The position numbers and the translations under genes were made by a program. Below, piece after piece: positions 1-8,554 of a stretch of 64,000 bases of DNA. The DNA is from Flavobacterium cucumis (GTDB lineage: Bacteria; Bacteroidota; Bacteroidia; Flavobacteriales; Flavobacteriaceae): positions 186,001 to 250,000 of the forward strand of contig NZ_FRYK01000003.1 in assembly GCF_900148835.1 (NCBI RefSeq). The letters run 5' to 3'. A model generated the notes under the pieces. The model did not search any database, was not told where the DNA came from, and saw only the letters and a list, made by a program, of their open reading frames with translations. Positions within the stretch are counted from its first letter, which is position 1; the number at the start of each line of letters is the position of its first letter.

Positions 1-505
1 TTACTAGTAATAAGGTTGTTATAATAAGGAATGCATTAATAATTAAATTATTTGATAGTTTAACTTGAGCTATCTTATTGATAATCTCAATTACTTCCTC
101 CTGATTAAAAACAAATAATAACATTAGAATTTCAAGTCCATATACTAACTGAAACATTTTAATTAGTTTTTTATTACAATCCTTAATTAAATGATGCCAG
201 TGTTGTTCTCCAAAGTGATAAGCACTTACTAATATAAATAATAGCAATGCTAATATTGGAATTTTAGTAAACAGAAATACAGAAATCAAGACTACTGTTA
301 CGTAGGAAGTCAATATTTTTATGAAAGTATACTTTTTTTTAGTTTCCAAATGATTTATTAACACCAAATCATTAGCTCCATGTAAAATTCCAAAGGTAAA
401 AATTAGTAAAAATCCCAGAATAACTTGGTTATCGTCTGATAAATAAGATGTTAGCCAAAGTGCTAAAAAGCTTGTCAAGACCGATATTTGCTGTACTTTA
501 TACAT
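1..505 (-). CDS. blh: Brp/Blh family beta-carotene 15,15'-dioxygenase, C-terminus cut by window edge
   Basis: This family cleaves beta-carotene into two retinals in the inner membrane, supplying the chromophore for rhodopsins. Reading the minus strand from the ATG at 503-505 gives 168 open codons with no stop before the window edge. The translation is strongly hydrophobic and carries the family signatures GILHGANDLVLI (residues 39-50, His42 and Asp46) and SAYHFGEQHWHH (94-105), whose histidines are the expected iron ligands. The gene is divergent from proteorhodopsin, 109 bp away, the usual retinal-supply arrangement in rhodopsin-bearing Flavobacteria. Family members run to about 270-300 residues, so roughly 40% is missing here. 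The family call is secure; cleavage specificity is inferred. Confidence 0.9.
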   Translation of the reverse strand, partial: MYKVQQISVLTSFLALWLTSYLSDDNQVILGFLLIFTFGILHGANDLVLINHLETKKKYTFIKILTSYVTVVLISVFLFTKIPILALLLFILVSAYHFGEQHWHHLIKDCNKKLIKMFQLVYGLEILMLLFVFNQEEVIEIINKIAQVKLSNNLIINAFLIITTLLLV

Positions 506-614
506 TTTTTTATTTTTTTGTTCAATATTTTTTTTAAAAATTTAAACAAAATATTTTTTATTTCGTTTAATCTTTAGTAAATTTACTTAAACAAATCAAT
601 AAAAACTATTTATT
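506..614. promoter_or_regulatory. Divergent promoter region blh/proteorhodopsin
   Basis: This very AT-rich intergenic stretch separates the two divergent start codons. On the plus strand, TAAATTTA at 578-585 is one base from the TAnnTTTG -7 consensus, 30 nt before the rhodopsin ATG. No good -33 TTG lies at the right distance. No clear operator was seen. A shared light or nutrient control site could lie here, but nothing in the sequence proves one. Confidence 0.3.
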
Positions 615-1349
615 ATGTCAAATTTTATGTTTTTTTCAGCTAGTGTAGCTAAGATGCTACCAAATGATTATGTTGGTTTTACATTCTTTATTGGGAGTAT
701 GGCTATGATGGCTGCTTCTGCATTTTTCTTTTTATCATTAAGTCAATTTGATAAAAAGTGGCGCACATCAGTATTAGTGTCAGGTTTGATTACTTTTATT
801 GCCGCGGTTCATTATTTCTACATGCGTGATTATTGGAATGCTTTTCAAGAATCACCAACTTTTTTTAGATATGTTGATTGGGTATTAACGGTACCATTAA
901 TGTGTCTTGAGTTTTATTTAATTTTAAAAGTTGCAGGTGCAAAACAGAATTTATTGTGGAAAATGATTTTTCTATCAATTATTATGTTAGTTACCGGTTA
1001 TTTTGGGGAAACAATTTTTAGTAATCAGGCTGCATTATGGGGATTCATCTCAGGTGTTGCTTATTTTTGGATTGTTTATGAAATTTGGTTAGGTGAAGCA
1101 TCAAAATTAGCAGTTGCTGCAGGTGGTGATGTTTTAGCTTCTCATAAAATTTTGTGTTGGTTTGTACTAGTGGGATGGGCTATCTACCCATTAGGTTACA
1201 TGTTAGGAACAGAGGGATGGTATACAAGCTTCTTGGGTAAAGGAAGTGTGGATGTTGCCTACAACATTGCAGATGCTATTAATAAAATTGGATTTGGATT
1301 GGTTATTTACAATTTGGCTGTTAAATCAACTTCAAATGTAAAAGCGTAA
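615..1349 (+). CDS. Proteorhodopsin, green-type light-driven proton pump
   Basis: A seven-helix retinal protein of the inner membrane that pumps protons outward in light. The 244-residue chain has the standard proteorhodopsin layout. Helix C reads RYVDWVLTVPLMCLEFYLIL, giving proton acceptor Asp88, Thr92 and proton donor Glu99 (the DTE triad of H+ pumps). The Schiff-base lysine is Lys224 in ADAINKIGFG, and His66 matches the conserved His partner of the acceptor. Met96 sits at the spectral tuning site (Leu in green, Gln in blue forms); Met is typical of green-absorbing flavobacterial pumps. It is not an NDQ sodium pump. It is monocistronic, with a terminator right after it and blh divergent upstream. 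Confidence 0.97.
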   Translation: MSNFMFFSASVAKMLPNDYVGFTFFIGSMAMMAASAFFFLSLSQFDKKWRTSVLVSGLITFIAAVHYFYMRDYWNAFQESPTFFRYVDWVLTVPLMCLEFYLILKVAGAKQNLLWKMIFLSIIMLVTGYFGETIFSNQAALWGFISGVAYFWIVYEIWLGEASKLAVAAGGDVLASHKILCWFVLVGWAIYPLGYMLGTEGWYTSFLGKGSVDVAYNIADAINKIGFGLVIYNLAVKSTSNVKA

Positions 1350-1367
1350 TCTCTTTTTGCTTCTACT

Positions 1368-1397
1368 AAACCGCTTCATTTTTGGAGCGGTTTTTTT
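1368..1397 (+). terminator. Intrinsic terminator after proteorhodopsin
   Basis: Stem AAACCGCT (1368-1375) pairs with AGCGGTTT (1386-1393), extended inward by a T-G and a C-G pair, and is followed by a T-tract. It isolates the rhodopsin transcript from the next gene. Confidence 0.85.
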
Positions 1398-1428
1398 ATT
1401 TTATCATTTTAATGTGGTTTTGATTTCT

Positions 1429-1436
1429 TACTTTTG
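1429..1436 (+). promoter_or_regulatory. -7 box TACTTTTG for the transaldolase gene
   Basis: An exact match to the Bacteroidota TAnnTTTG -7 element, 39 nt before the ATG at 1476. No clear -33 TTG is seen at the expected spacing. Confidence 0.55.
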
Positions 1437-1475
1437 CATTTCAAAACAACACACAATACTTAAAATTTAAAAAAG

Positions 1476-2132
1476 ATGAAATTTTTTATTGACACAGCTA
1501 ATTTAGAACAAATTAAAGAAGCACAAGAATTAGGAATTTTAGATGGCGTTACTACAAACCCATCGCTAATGGCTAAAGAAGGCATTACCGGAAAAAACAA
1601 TATCCTAAAACACTACGTAGACATTTGTAACATTGTTGACGGTGATGTAAGTGCAGAAGTTAATGCAATGGATTTAGAAGGAATGATTAGAGAAGGTGAA
1701 GAGTTAGCAGAATTGCATGAGCAAATTGTAGTGAAATTGCCTATGACTAAAGAAGGGGTTAAAGCTTGTAAATATTTTTCTGATAAAGGAATTAAAACTA
1801 ATGTTACTTTGATTTTCTCTGCTGGACAAGCTTTATTGGCTGCAAAAGCGGGAGCAACTTATTGTTCTCCTTTCTTAGGAAGATTAGATGATGTTTCTAC
1901 AGACGGTTTAAATTTAATTGATGAAATTCGTCAAATTTATGATAACTACGGATTTGAAACTCAAATTTTAGCGGCTTCTGTGCGTCACACAATGCATGTG
2001 ATTAACTGTGCTAAAATTGGTGCTGATGTTATGACAGGTCCTTTATCATCTATTACAGGATTGTTAAAACATCCATTAACAGATATCGGAATTGCTCAGT
2101 TTATTGCAGATTACGAGAAAGGGAATAAATAA
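1476..2132 (+). CDS. tal: Small-type transaldolase (TalC/FSA family)
   Basis: A class I aldolase of the ~215-residue transaldolase/fructose-6-phosphate aldolase family, cytoplasmic, in the non-oxidative pentose phosphate pathway. The N-terminus [10 protein letters not shown] and the GVTTNPSL motif (residues 24-31) are family hallmarks. Lys87 in [11 protein letters not shown] is the expected Schiff-base lysine. Glu61 (VSAEV) and Phe133 (SPFLGR) take the transaldolase states, whereas true FSA enzymes carry Gln and Tyr at these places, so transaldolase activity is more likely than free aldolase activity. The gene stands alone between two terminators with its own -7 box. Databases often label such proteins fsa; that label is probably imprecise here. 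Confidence 0.9.
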   Translation: MKFFIDTANLEQIKEAQELGILDGVTTNPSLMAKEGITGKNNILKHYVDICNIVDGDVSAEVNAMDLEGMIREGEELAELHEQIVVKLPMTKEGVKACKYFSDKGIKTNVTLIFSAGQALLAAKAGATYCSPFLGRLDDVSTDGLNLIDEIRQIYDNYGFETQILAASVRHTMHVINCAKIGADVMTGPLSSITGLLKHPLTDIGIAQFIADYEKGNK

Positions 2133-2152
2133 GTTCTACAGGTATTAAAATC

Positions 2153-2183
2153 AAAAAGCGTTCTAATAATAGAACGCTTTTTT
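2153..2183. terminator. Bidirectional terminator between tal and the TlpA-like gene
   Basis: AAAAAGCGTTCT (2153-2164) pairs with AGAACGCTTTTT (2171-2182) around a 6-nt loop. A and T tracts flank both sides, so it can serve both convergent genes. Confidence 0.85.
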
Positions 2184-2216
2184 CATTACAAATAGTTAAC
2201 CACAACAATCTATAAT

Positions 2217-3617
2217 TTATTTTAAATTTTCTTCGAAGTTAACATCAAAGAAATTGGTAAAACCGTTCTTTATAGTGCCATCAGCATTAACAATAATCAC
2301 CCGGTGAATTTTTGTAATCACCCATTTTTTTCTGATCGATTCAAAATCAGTTGAATGAAGTTCTGTAAATTGATTTAAATTATATTTCTTAAGAGCTTCT
2401 TTCCATTTATATTCGGTGTCATTAACGTTGATCGCTATAAAGTCATAGTTGGGATATTTTGCTTTGAATTCAGCTGCTTTCTTGTGAGACGAAAGCAAGT
2501 GTGATTCTGCAAGAGTTGTCCAAAAAAACAAAACAGCAGGTTTTTTTCTATCCGAAACCAAAACATTTTGATTGTTTTTATCAATCAATTTTATCTCGGG
2601 TAGTATATTTCCAATTTTTAAATTCTGAACAGCGTTATAAATCTCCTTAATTTCTTGTTCTTGCTTTTCATCAGTAGACAATGCCAAATAACGTTCAATA
2701 AATTTTTGATTATTGTACATGTTTTGGTCCTCTAACAAATACATCAAAGCTACATTTTTAAGAACATTATTTTTTACCCTTTGATTTTTGATTAAAGTAT
2801 CGGAAATATTTAACTTAGTAATATTGTTGTCTAAAGAGTTTTCATTTAAATCTTTTCTATTATTCTGTAATGAAAGATTGTTCAACATGACACTTACATA
2901 TCGAACATATGGGGAATAGGTCGTTAAAACCTCATTGTTAAAATCTACATTTTTTCGATGGCTGTAATAGTCTTCAGGTAAAGATTTTCTAATGTTTTCA
3001 CCAGTTCTAAATTGGTGTGCATATGGATAAATTTCTTTTTTGGTTATGTGATGAAAATCTAAACTTGATTTGGCAATTAAATCGAAATCTTCACCCCAAC
3101 CAATTTCTGCTTTTTTCTTGAGATAAAAAGATTTTCTTATAGCATAACTTGAATCTATATTTTTGATGAACTGTTTAACATTTCTATCAAAAGTATCATA
3201 CATTAATTCTTTATCGGATTCGTTTTTAAGATACAATTCCATTAAAAAATTATTCTTTTCATCACCTCTTCCACAAAAAACTACTGAATTATCAAAATCA
3301 AAAGTATTCAGACGTACCATAAGACTATCGTTTTTATCAAAATAAACATATTGATATTCAGGATGGTGTTTAAAGGTATACAAACCAGGTGCTAAAGAAT
3401 CAAATTTGTGTATGAATCTATTTTGTTTGTCTAAAAAAATAGTATCCACAACTTCATTGTCTTTCATGAAAATCACATATTTGTCTTGGGGATTTATGAT
3501 TTCACCTCCAAAGTAAGCAACATAATCATCTGAAGCAAAGTCTCTTTTACAAGAGGTAAGCGAAAGTAAAATTGCTGAAAATGATAAGGTTATGTATTTA
3601 AAATAGTTTTGGGTCAT
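2217..3617 (-). CDS. TlpA-like thioredoxin-fold lipoprotein without a CXXC motif
   Basis: A 466-residue predicted lipoprotein: the signal peptide ends in lipobox LTSC with Cys23 as the lipidated residue. About residues 24-330 form a long N-terminal region like the DUF4369-type part of Bacteroidota TlpA homologues. The C-terminal third has the thioredoxin/TlpA fold pattern KPAVLFFWTTLAESHLLSSH followed by YDFIAINVND and a late IHRVIIVNADG strand. Where redox-active relatives have WCxxC the sequence is WTTLAESH, so both cysteines are absent and disulfide chemistry is unlikely. It probably acts at the periplasmic face or outer membrane in an unknown role. Divergent from the ABC-F gene, with its own -7 box. 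Confidence 0.75.
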   Translation of the reverse strand: MTQNYFKYITLSFSAILLSLTSCKRDFASDDYVAYFGGEIINPQDKYVIFMKDNEVVDTIFLDKQNRFIHKFDSLAPGLYTFKHHPEYQYVYFDKNDSLMVRLNTFDFDNSVVFCGRGDEKNNFLMELYLKNESDKELMYDTFDRNVKQFIKNIDSSYAIRKSFYLKKKAEIGWGEDFDLIAKSSLDFHHITKKEIYPYAHQFRTGENIRKSLPEDYYSHRKNVDFNNEVLTTYSPYVRYVSVMLNNLSLQNNRKDLNENSLDNNITKLNISDTLIKNQRVKNNVLKNVALMYLLEDQNMYNNQKFIERYLALSTDEKQEQEIKEIYNAVQNLKIGNILPEIKLIDKNNQNVLVSDRKKPAVLFFWTTLAESHLLSSHKKAAEFKAKYPNYDFIAINVNDTEYKWKEALKKYNLNQFTELHSTDFESIRKKWVITKIHRVIIVNADGTIKNGFTNFFDVNFEENLK

Positions 3618-3643
3618 TCAATGATGAAGTTTATTATCGAAAA

Positions 3644-3651
3644 CAAAAATA
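3644..3651 (-). promoter_or_regulatory. -7 box TATTTTTG for the TlpA-like gene
   Basis: Read on the minus strand this is an exact TAnnTTTG element, 26 nt before the ATG at 3617. The -33 element is not obvious. Confidence 0.5.
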
Positions 3652-3741
3652 TTAGTAATTATTAGATTAGCTTGTTAAGGTTCAGTTAAAATAAACTTAA
3701 TATTATTCTTTATAATGTAAGCAAAAATCTACTTATTTTAG

Positions 3742-3749
3742 TAATTTTG
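3742..3749 (+). promoter_or_regulatory. -7 box TAATTTTG for the ABC-F gene
   Basis: An exact TAnnTTTG match 24 nt upstream of the ATG at 3774. Spacing gives a short A-rich leader. Confidence 0.55.
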
Positions 3750-3761
3750 CAACAGTTTTAA

Positions 3762-5393
<1,632 letters not shown>

Positions 5394-5398
5394 ATAGG

Positions 5399-5433
5399 AA
5401 TCCCGTTGCTAATTTTAGTAACGGGATTTTTTT
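5399..5433 (+). terminator. Terminator after the ABC-F gene
   Basis: TCCCGTT (5401-5407) pairs with AACGGGA (5420-5426), extended inward through GCTA/TAGT, followed by eight T residues. Confidence 0.85.
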
Positions 5434-5442
5434 TATTCAAAA

Positions 5443-5511
5443 GCCGCAGATTACACAGATTATCACTTTTTTTCTCTAATATTAATCCCTTTAAATCATA
5501 TAATCCGTGGC
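5443..5511. repeat. Inverted-end intergenic repeat (GCCGCAGATTA type)
   Basis: GCCGCAGATTA (5443-5453) is near-complementary to TAATCCGTGGC (5501-5511), with one wobble and one mismatch, enclosing an AT-rich core. The wording resembles a dispersed repeat often met between Flavobacterium genes. No protein is encoded. Function unknown; copy number outside the window could not be checked. Confidence 0.5.
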
Positions 5512-5559
5512 AAAAATATTTTGTTTAAATATGAATATTCTCTTTTCTTTACAATACGA

Positions 5560-5589
5560 TTGTTATTAGAAATATAAATTCTAAATTTG
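5560..5589 (+). promoter_or_regulatory. Promoter of pyrR (TTG-N19-TAAATTTG)
   Basis: -33 TTG at 5560-5562 and exact -7 box TAAATTTG at 5582-5589 with 19-bp spacing. Transcription would begin near 5593, giving about 12 nt of leader before the ATG at 5605. It also rules out the TTG at 5587 as start codon, since that lies inside the -7 box. Confidence 0.7.
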
Positions 5590-5604
5590 TACAAACAACA
5601 CACT

Positions 5605-6144
5605 ATGAGTCAAAAAGTTTTGCTCACTTCAAAAGAAGTTCACATTATACTACATCGATTAGCTTGTCAACTAATTGAAAATCATTTAGATTTTTCCAAA
5701 ACTGTTTTAATAGGATTACAACCAAGAGGTAAATATTTGGCCGAAAGAATTAAACAAATTCTGGAATCCGATTACAATATTTCCAACATTGAATTAGGTT
5801 TTTTAGACATTACGTTCTTTCGTGATGATTTTAGAAGAGGTGAAAAACCTTTAGAAGCCAACAAAACCCAAATCGATTTTTTAGTTGAAGATAAAAAAGT
5901 AGTCTTCATTGATGACGTTTTATATACCGGAAGAAGTATAAATGCGGCTTTAACTGCAATACAATCTTTTGGAAGACCATCAGAAGTAGAACTTTTAACG
6001 CTAATCGACAGAAGATTCAGTCGTCATTTACCAATTCAACCCGATTACAGAGGAAGACAAGTGGATGCTATAAACAATGAAAAAGTAATTGTAAAATGGC
6101 AAGAAAATGATGGGGAAGATGCAGTATACTTGGTAACGAAATAG
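5605..6144 (+). CDS. pyrR: PyrR-type uracil phosphoribosyltransferase / pyrimidine regulator
   Basis: A 179-residue PRTase of the PyrR family: it converts uracil and PRPP to UMP and, in Gram-positives, controls pyr mRNA. The PRPP-binding loop is VVFIDDVLYTGRSINAAL, and FRDDFRR and LIDRRFSRHLP are typical PyrR segments. ATG 5605 is chosen because the upstream TTG lies within the promoter -7 box. It sits directly upstream of pyrB with a 90-nt gap, consistent with a pyrimidine operon. No PyrR-type anti-antiterminator stem was recognised in its leader, which is far too short, so the regulatory role is uncertain in this lineage; the enzymatic role is safer. Confidence 0.9.
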   Translation: MSQKVLLTSKEVHIILHRLACQLIENHLDFSKTVLIGLQPRGKYLAERIKQILESDYNISNIELGFLDITFFRDDFRRGEKPLEANKTQIDFLVEDKKVVFIDDVLYTGRSINAALTAIQSFGRPSEVELLTLIDRRFSRHLPIQPDYRGRQVDAINNEKVIVKWQENDGEDAVYLVTK

Positions 6145-6162
6145 CATAATTGAATGCAGATT

Positions 6163-6228
6163 TTCGGATTTTTAGACGTCCGAAATAATTATATCAGAAA
6201 TCAGAATATCCGAACAATCAGAATATCC
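6163..6228 (+). repeat. Small inverted and direct repeats in the pyrR-pyrB gap
   Basis: TTCGGA (6163-6168) is complementary to TCCGAA (6179-6184), making a small hairpin. It is followed by two direct copies of AATCAGAATATCC (6199-6211 and 6216-6228). The last copy ends 6 nt before the pyrB ATG. This could be a regulatory site for pyrB translation or a decayed dispersed repeat; the sequence alone does not decide. Confidence 0.45.
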
Positions 6229-6234
6229 AAAACA

Positions 6235-7164
6235 ATGAAAGAATTATCAGTAAATCATTTAATCGGAATAAAATACATTACCAAACAAGATATTGATTTA
6301 ATTTTCGAAACGGCAGACCATTTCAAAGAAGTGATCAATCGTCCTATTAAAAAAGTACCCTCTTTACGAGATGTTACGATTGCCAACATTTTCTTCGAGA
6401 ACAGTACGAGAACCAAATTATCTTTCGAATTAGCACAAAAGCGTCTTTCAGCAGATGTTATGAGTTTCTCAGCGGCCCAATCGTCGGTAAAAAAAGGAGA
6501 AACATTGATTGATACGGTGAATAATATTTTAGCCATGAAAGTGGATATGGTGGTGATGCGTCACAGTAGTCCAGGGGCGGCTCATTTTTTGTCGCAAAAT
6601 ATTGGAGCAAGTGTTGTAAATGCAGGAGATGGTGCTCACGAACACCCAACACAAGCCTTATTGGATAGTTTTACAATTAGGGAAAAATTAGGTGATGTAG
6701 GCGGAAAGAAAATCGTGATCGTAGGGGATATTTTACACTCGAGAGTAGCGTTATCCAATATCTTTGCTCTTCAAATGCAAGGTGCCGAGGTTAAAGTCTG
6801 CGGACCAAAAACATTGATTCCAAAATACATTGAATCACTTGGAGTTACGGTGGAACATAATCTTCGTAAGGCTTTAGAATGGGCAGATGTGGCGAATATG
6901 CTTCGCGTTCAAAACGAACGTTTGGATGTTAGTTATTTCCCAACCACAAGAGAATATACCCAACAATATGGCGTTACCAAAGAATTATTAGATTCGCTAA
7001 ATAAAGAAATTGTAATCATGCACCCTGGTCCAATTAATAGAGGAGTGGAAATCACTTCAGATGTTGCCGATTCACAACAATCGGTAATTTTAGAACAAGT
7101 GGAAAATGGAGTTGCGGTACGAATGGCGGTAATTTATTTATTGGCAAGTAAGATTAAGAATTAG
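6235..7164 (+). CDS. pyrB: Aspartate carbamoyltransferase catalytic chain
   Basis: Catalyses carbamoyl phosphate + aspartate to carbamoyl aspartate, the committed step of pyrimidine synthesis, in the cytoplasm. 309 residues from ATG 6235, the normal catalytic-chain length. Key motifs are FFENSTRTKLSFE (carbamoyl-phosphate loop STRT, residues 57-60), EHPTQALLD and MHPGPINRG. An in-frame upstream extension to 6154 would run through the hairpin and direct repeats in the pyrR gap and is not family-like, so it is rejected. No regulatory chain pyrI lies nearby. Second gene of a probable pyrR-pyrB transcript; the next gene follows after 5 nt. Confidence 0.97.
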   Translation: MKELSVNHLIGIKYITKQDIDLIFETADHFKEVINRPIKKVPSLRDVTIANIFFENSTRTKLSFELAQKRLSADVMSFSAAQSSVKKGETLIDTVNNILAMKVDMVVMRHSSPGAAHFLSQNIGASVVNAGDGAHEHPTQALLDSFTIREKLGDVGGKKIVIVGDILHSRVALSNIFALQMQGAEVKVCGPKTLIPKYIESLGVTVEHNLRKALEWADVANMLRVQNERLDVSYFPTTREYTQQYGVTKELLDSLNKEIVIMHPGPINRGVEITSDVADSQQSVILEQVENGVAVRMAVIYLLASKIKN

Positions 7165-7169
7165 TACTT

Positions 7170-8111
7170 ATGAAAAGTCTTTTTAGATTGTTTATATTCA
7201 TTTTTATATTTCAAACACAATTTAGTTTTGGCTGTCTGAATGGAGAAACTTTAGAATTGAAAAATGGGGTTTTATTATATCAAGATAGTGAATATATGGA
7301 CATTCCTAAAGGACATGATTTTTATAAACAAGATTTTGAAGCAATAATTAAGGACTTAAGAAAATTATATAAAGAAACAAAAGATATTGATTATTTATCC
7401 GATGTAGGAGTTGTTTTAATTCTTCAAAAAAAGTATAATGAAGCAATAAAATTATATAATGAGATTGAAAAATCACATCCTAATAGATATTCTACAGCTT
7501 CCAATTTAGGAACAATCTATGAATTGACTGGAGATAATATAAATGCTTTAAAATGGATTGAAAAGGCAATTAAAATTAATACTAAATCTCATAATGGTTC
7601 TGAGTGGATTCATGTCAATATTTTAAAAGCGAAGGTAAATGGTTTAAATTTTTCAAGTCAAAATATTATAAATACTGATTTTAGTTTTGAATCATTTCCT
7701 AATACTGATTTAACTAAAAATAATTTAAGTTCTTTGAGATTTCAAATTTATTTTCAGTTAAATGAAAGAATGTCATTTATAAAGGCGAAAGATAAATCAA
7801 TTGCTATTTTACTATTTGATTTAGCTAACATTGATTATTTACTTGGAAAAAAATCAAGTCAATACAAAGAACTTTATAAAATGGCTATTGACTATGGTTT
7901 TGATAAAAAATTTGTTGAAGATAGATTAAATGCGATTGAAAAACATGAGCTTATTAATAAAAGTGAAGTTAATGATTTAACAATCAAAGAAGAAAATTCA
8001 AAAAAAGTAAAAATTGATAATAAAGAAAACCCAAATTTTATAATTTACTTATTCCTTATAGTCGTATTAATAATAATTTCTTATTTACTATTTAAGAAAT
8101 TTAAAAAATAA
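7170..8111 (+). CDS. TPR-repeat protein with signal peptide and C-terminal membrane anchor
   Basis: 313 residues, function not recognised. The N-terminus MKSLFRLFIFIFIFQTQFSF is a signal peptide or anchor. Residues about 70-160 form tetratricopeptide-like helical pairs (YLSDVGVVLILQKKYNEAI, then ASNLGTIYELTGDNINALKW). A hydrophobic segment near 290-308 is followed by KKFKK, so the TPR part probably faces the periplasm with a positively charged tail in the cytoplasm. It starts 5 nt after pyrB and is AT-richer in feel than its neighbours, with many AAA, TTA and AAT codons. It may be a later insertion between pyrB and the rnz pair. Confidence 0.7.
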   Translation: MKSLFRLFIFIFIFQTQFSFGCLNGETLELKNGVLLYQDSEYMDIPKGHDFYKQDFEAIIKDLRKLYKETKDIDYLSDVGVVLILQKKYNEAIKLYNEIEKSHPNRYSTASNLGTIYELTGDNINALKWIEKAIKINTKSHNGSEWIHVNILKAKVNGLNFSSQNIINTDFSFESFPNTDLTKNNLSSLRFQIYFQLNERMSFIKAKDKSIAILLFDLANIDYLLGKKSSQYKELYKMAIDYGFDKKFVEDRLNAIEKHELINKSEVNDLTIKEENSKKVKIDNKENPNFIIYLFLIVVLIIISYLLFKKFKK

Positions 8112-8141
8112 GTATCTTAGCATAAAATCAGAATTCAACAA

Positions 8142-8474
8142 ATGAAAGTCGATCAAAAAGGACATACTACAATAATTAAAGATACCCACAACAATGTGGA
8201 AGCTTTTGTGGAAAAGTTAACTAATGAATATCATGCATTTCAAGGTCAAAATTTGATTTTGGATGTATCGCAAGATAAAGCTATTTCCAATGCCGATTTA
8301 GCGCATTTTAAAGACTTAGCCAAAAACCACAAAAAGACAAAAAAATCAATGATTATCGTTACTGACACGGTTGATTTTAATAAAGTTCCCAATTATTTAA
8401 ACGTAGTTCCTTCTGTCTTAGAAGCCCACGATATGATTGAAATGGACGAAATTGAACGCGATTTGGGATTTTAA
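8142..8474 (+). CDS. Small STAS-like protein upstream of ribonuclease Z
   Basis: 110 residues, no signal peptide. The alternation of beta strands and helices (TTIIKDTH, NLILDVSQD, SMIIVTDTVDFNKVP, VVPSVLEAHDMIEMDEIERD) fits an anti-sigma-antagonist-like STAS fold. No clear phosphorylatable serine motif is present. It lies directly before rnz; this pairing recurs in Flavobacteria, where such proteins are sometimes mislabelled ribonuclease Z by context. It is probably co-transcribed with rnz, separated by a repeat-containing 73-nt gap. Function unknown. Confidence 0.65.
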   Translation: MKVDQKGHTTIIKDTHNNVEAFVEKLTNEYHAFQGQNLILDVSQDKAISNADLAHFKDLAKNHKKTKKSMIIVTDTVDFNKVPNYLNVVPSVLEAHDMIEMDEIERDLGF

Positions 8475-8510
8475 TGATGGATGCTGGGTGATGGAAGTTG
8501 GAAGAAAAAC

Positions 8511-8554
8511 TTGAAACCTGAAACTTGAAACCTGAAACTTTTTAACCTTGAAAC
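8511..8554 (+). repeat. Tandem 14-bp repeat TTGAAACCTGAAAC
   Basis: Two perfect adjacent copies of TTGAAACCTGAAAC (8511-8524, 8525-8538) and a partial third unit CCTTGAAAC (8546-8554). The partial unit contains the TTG start codon of rnz. The same words recur as an inverted repeat at 56175-56214 between trpE and trpG, so this is a repeat family in this genome. Confidence 0.7.

Noticed and set aside
615..1349. Sodium- or chloride-pumping rhodopsin
   Set aside because: The triad is Asp88-Thr92-Glu99 (DTE), not NDQ or NTQ, so a proton pump is the fitting class.
5587..5604. TTG 5587 as pyrR start
   Set aside because: It lies inside the TAAATTTG -7 box; ATG 5605 gives the family-like N-terminus and a sensible short leader.
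6154..6234. N-terminal extension of pyrB
   Set aside because: The extra 27 codons run through the hairpin and direct repeats and match nothing in the family; ATG 6235 gives the normal length.
8511..8538. Possible CRISPR repeats
   Set aside because: The two 14-bp units are directly adjacent, with no spacers, and no cas gene is present in the window.
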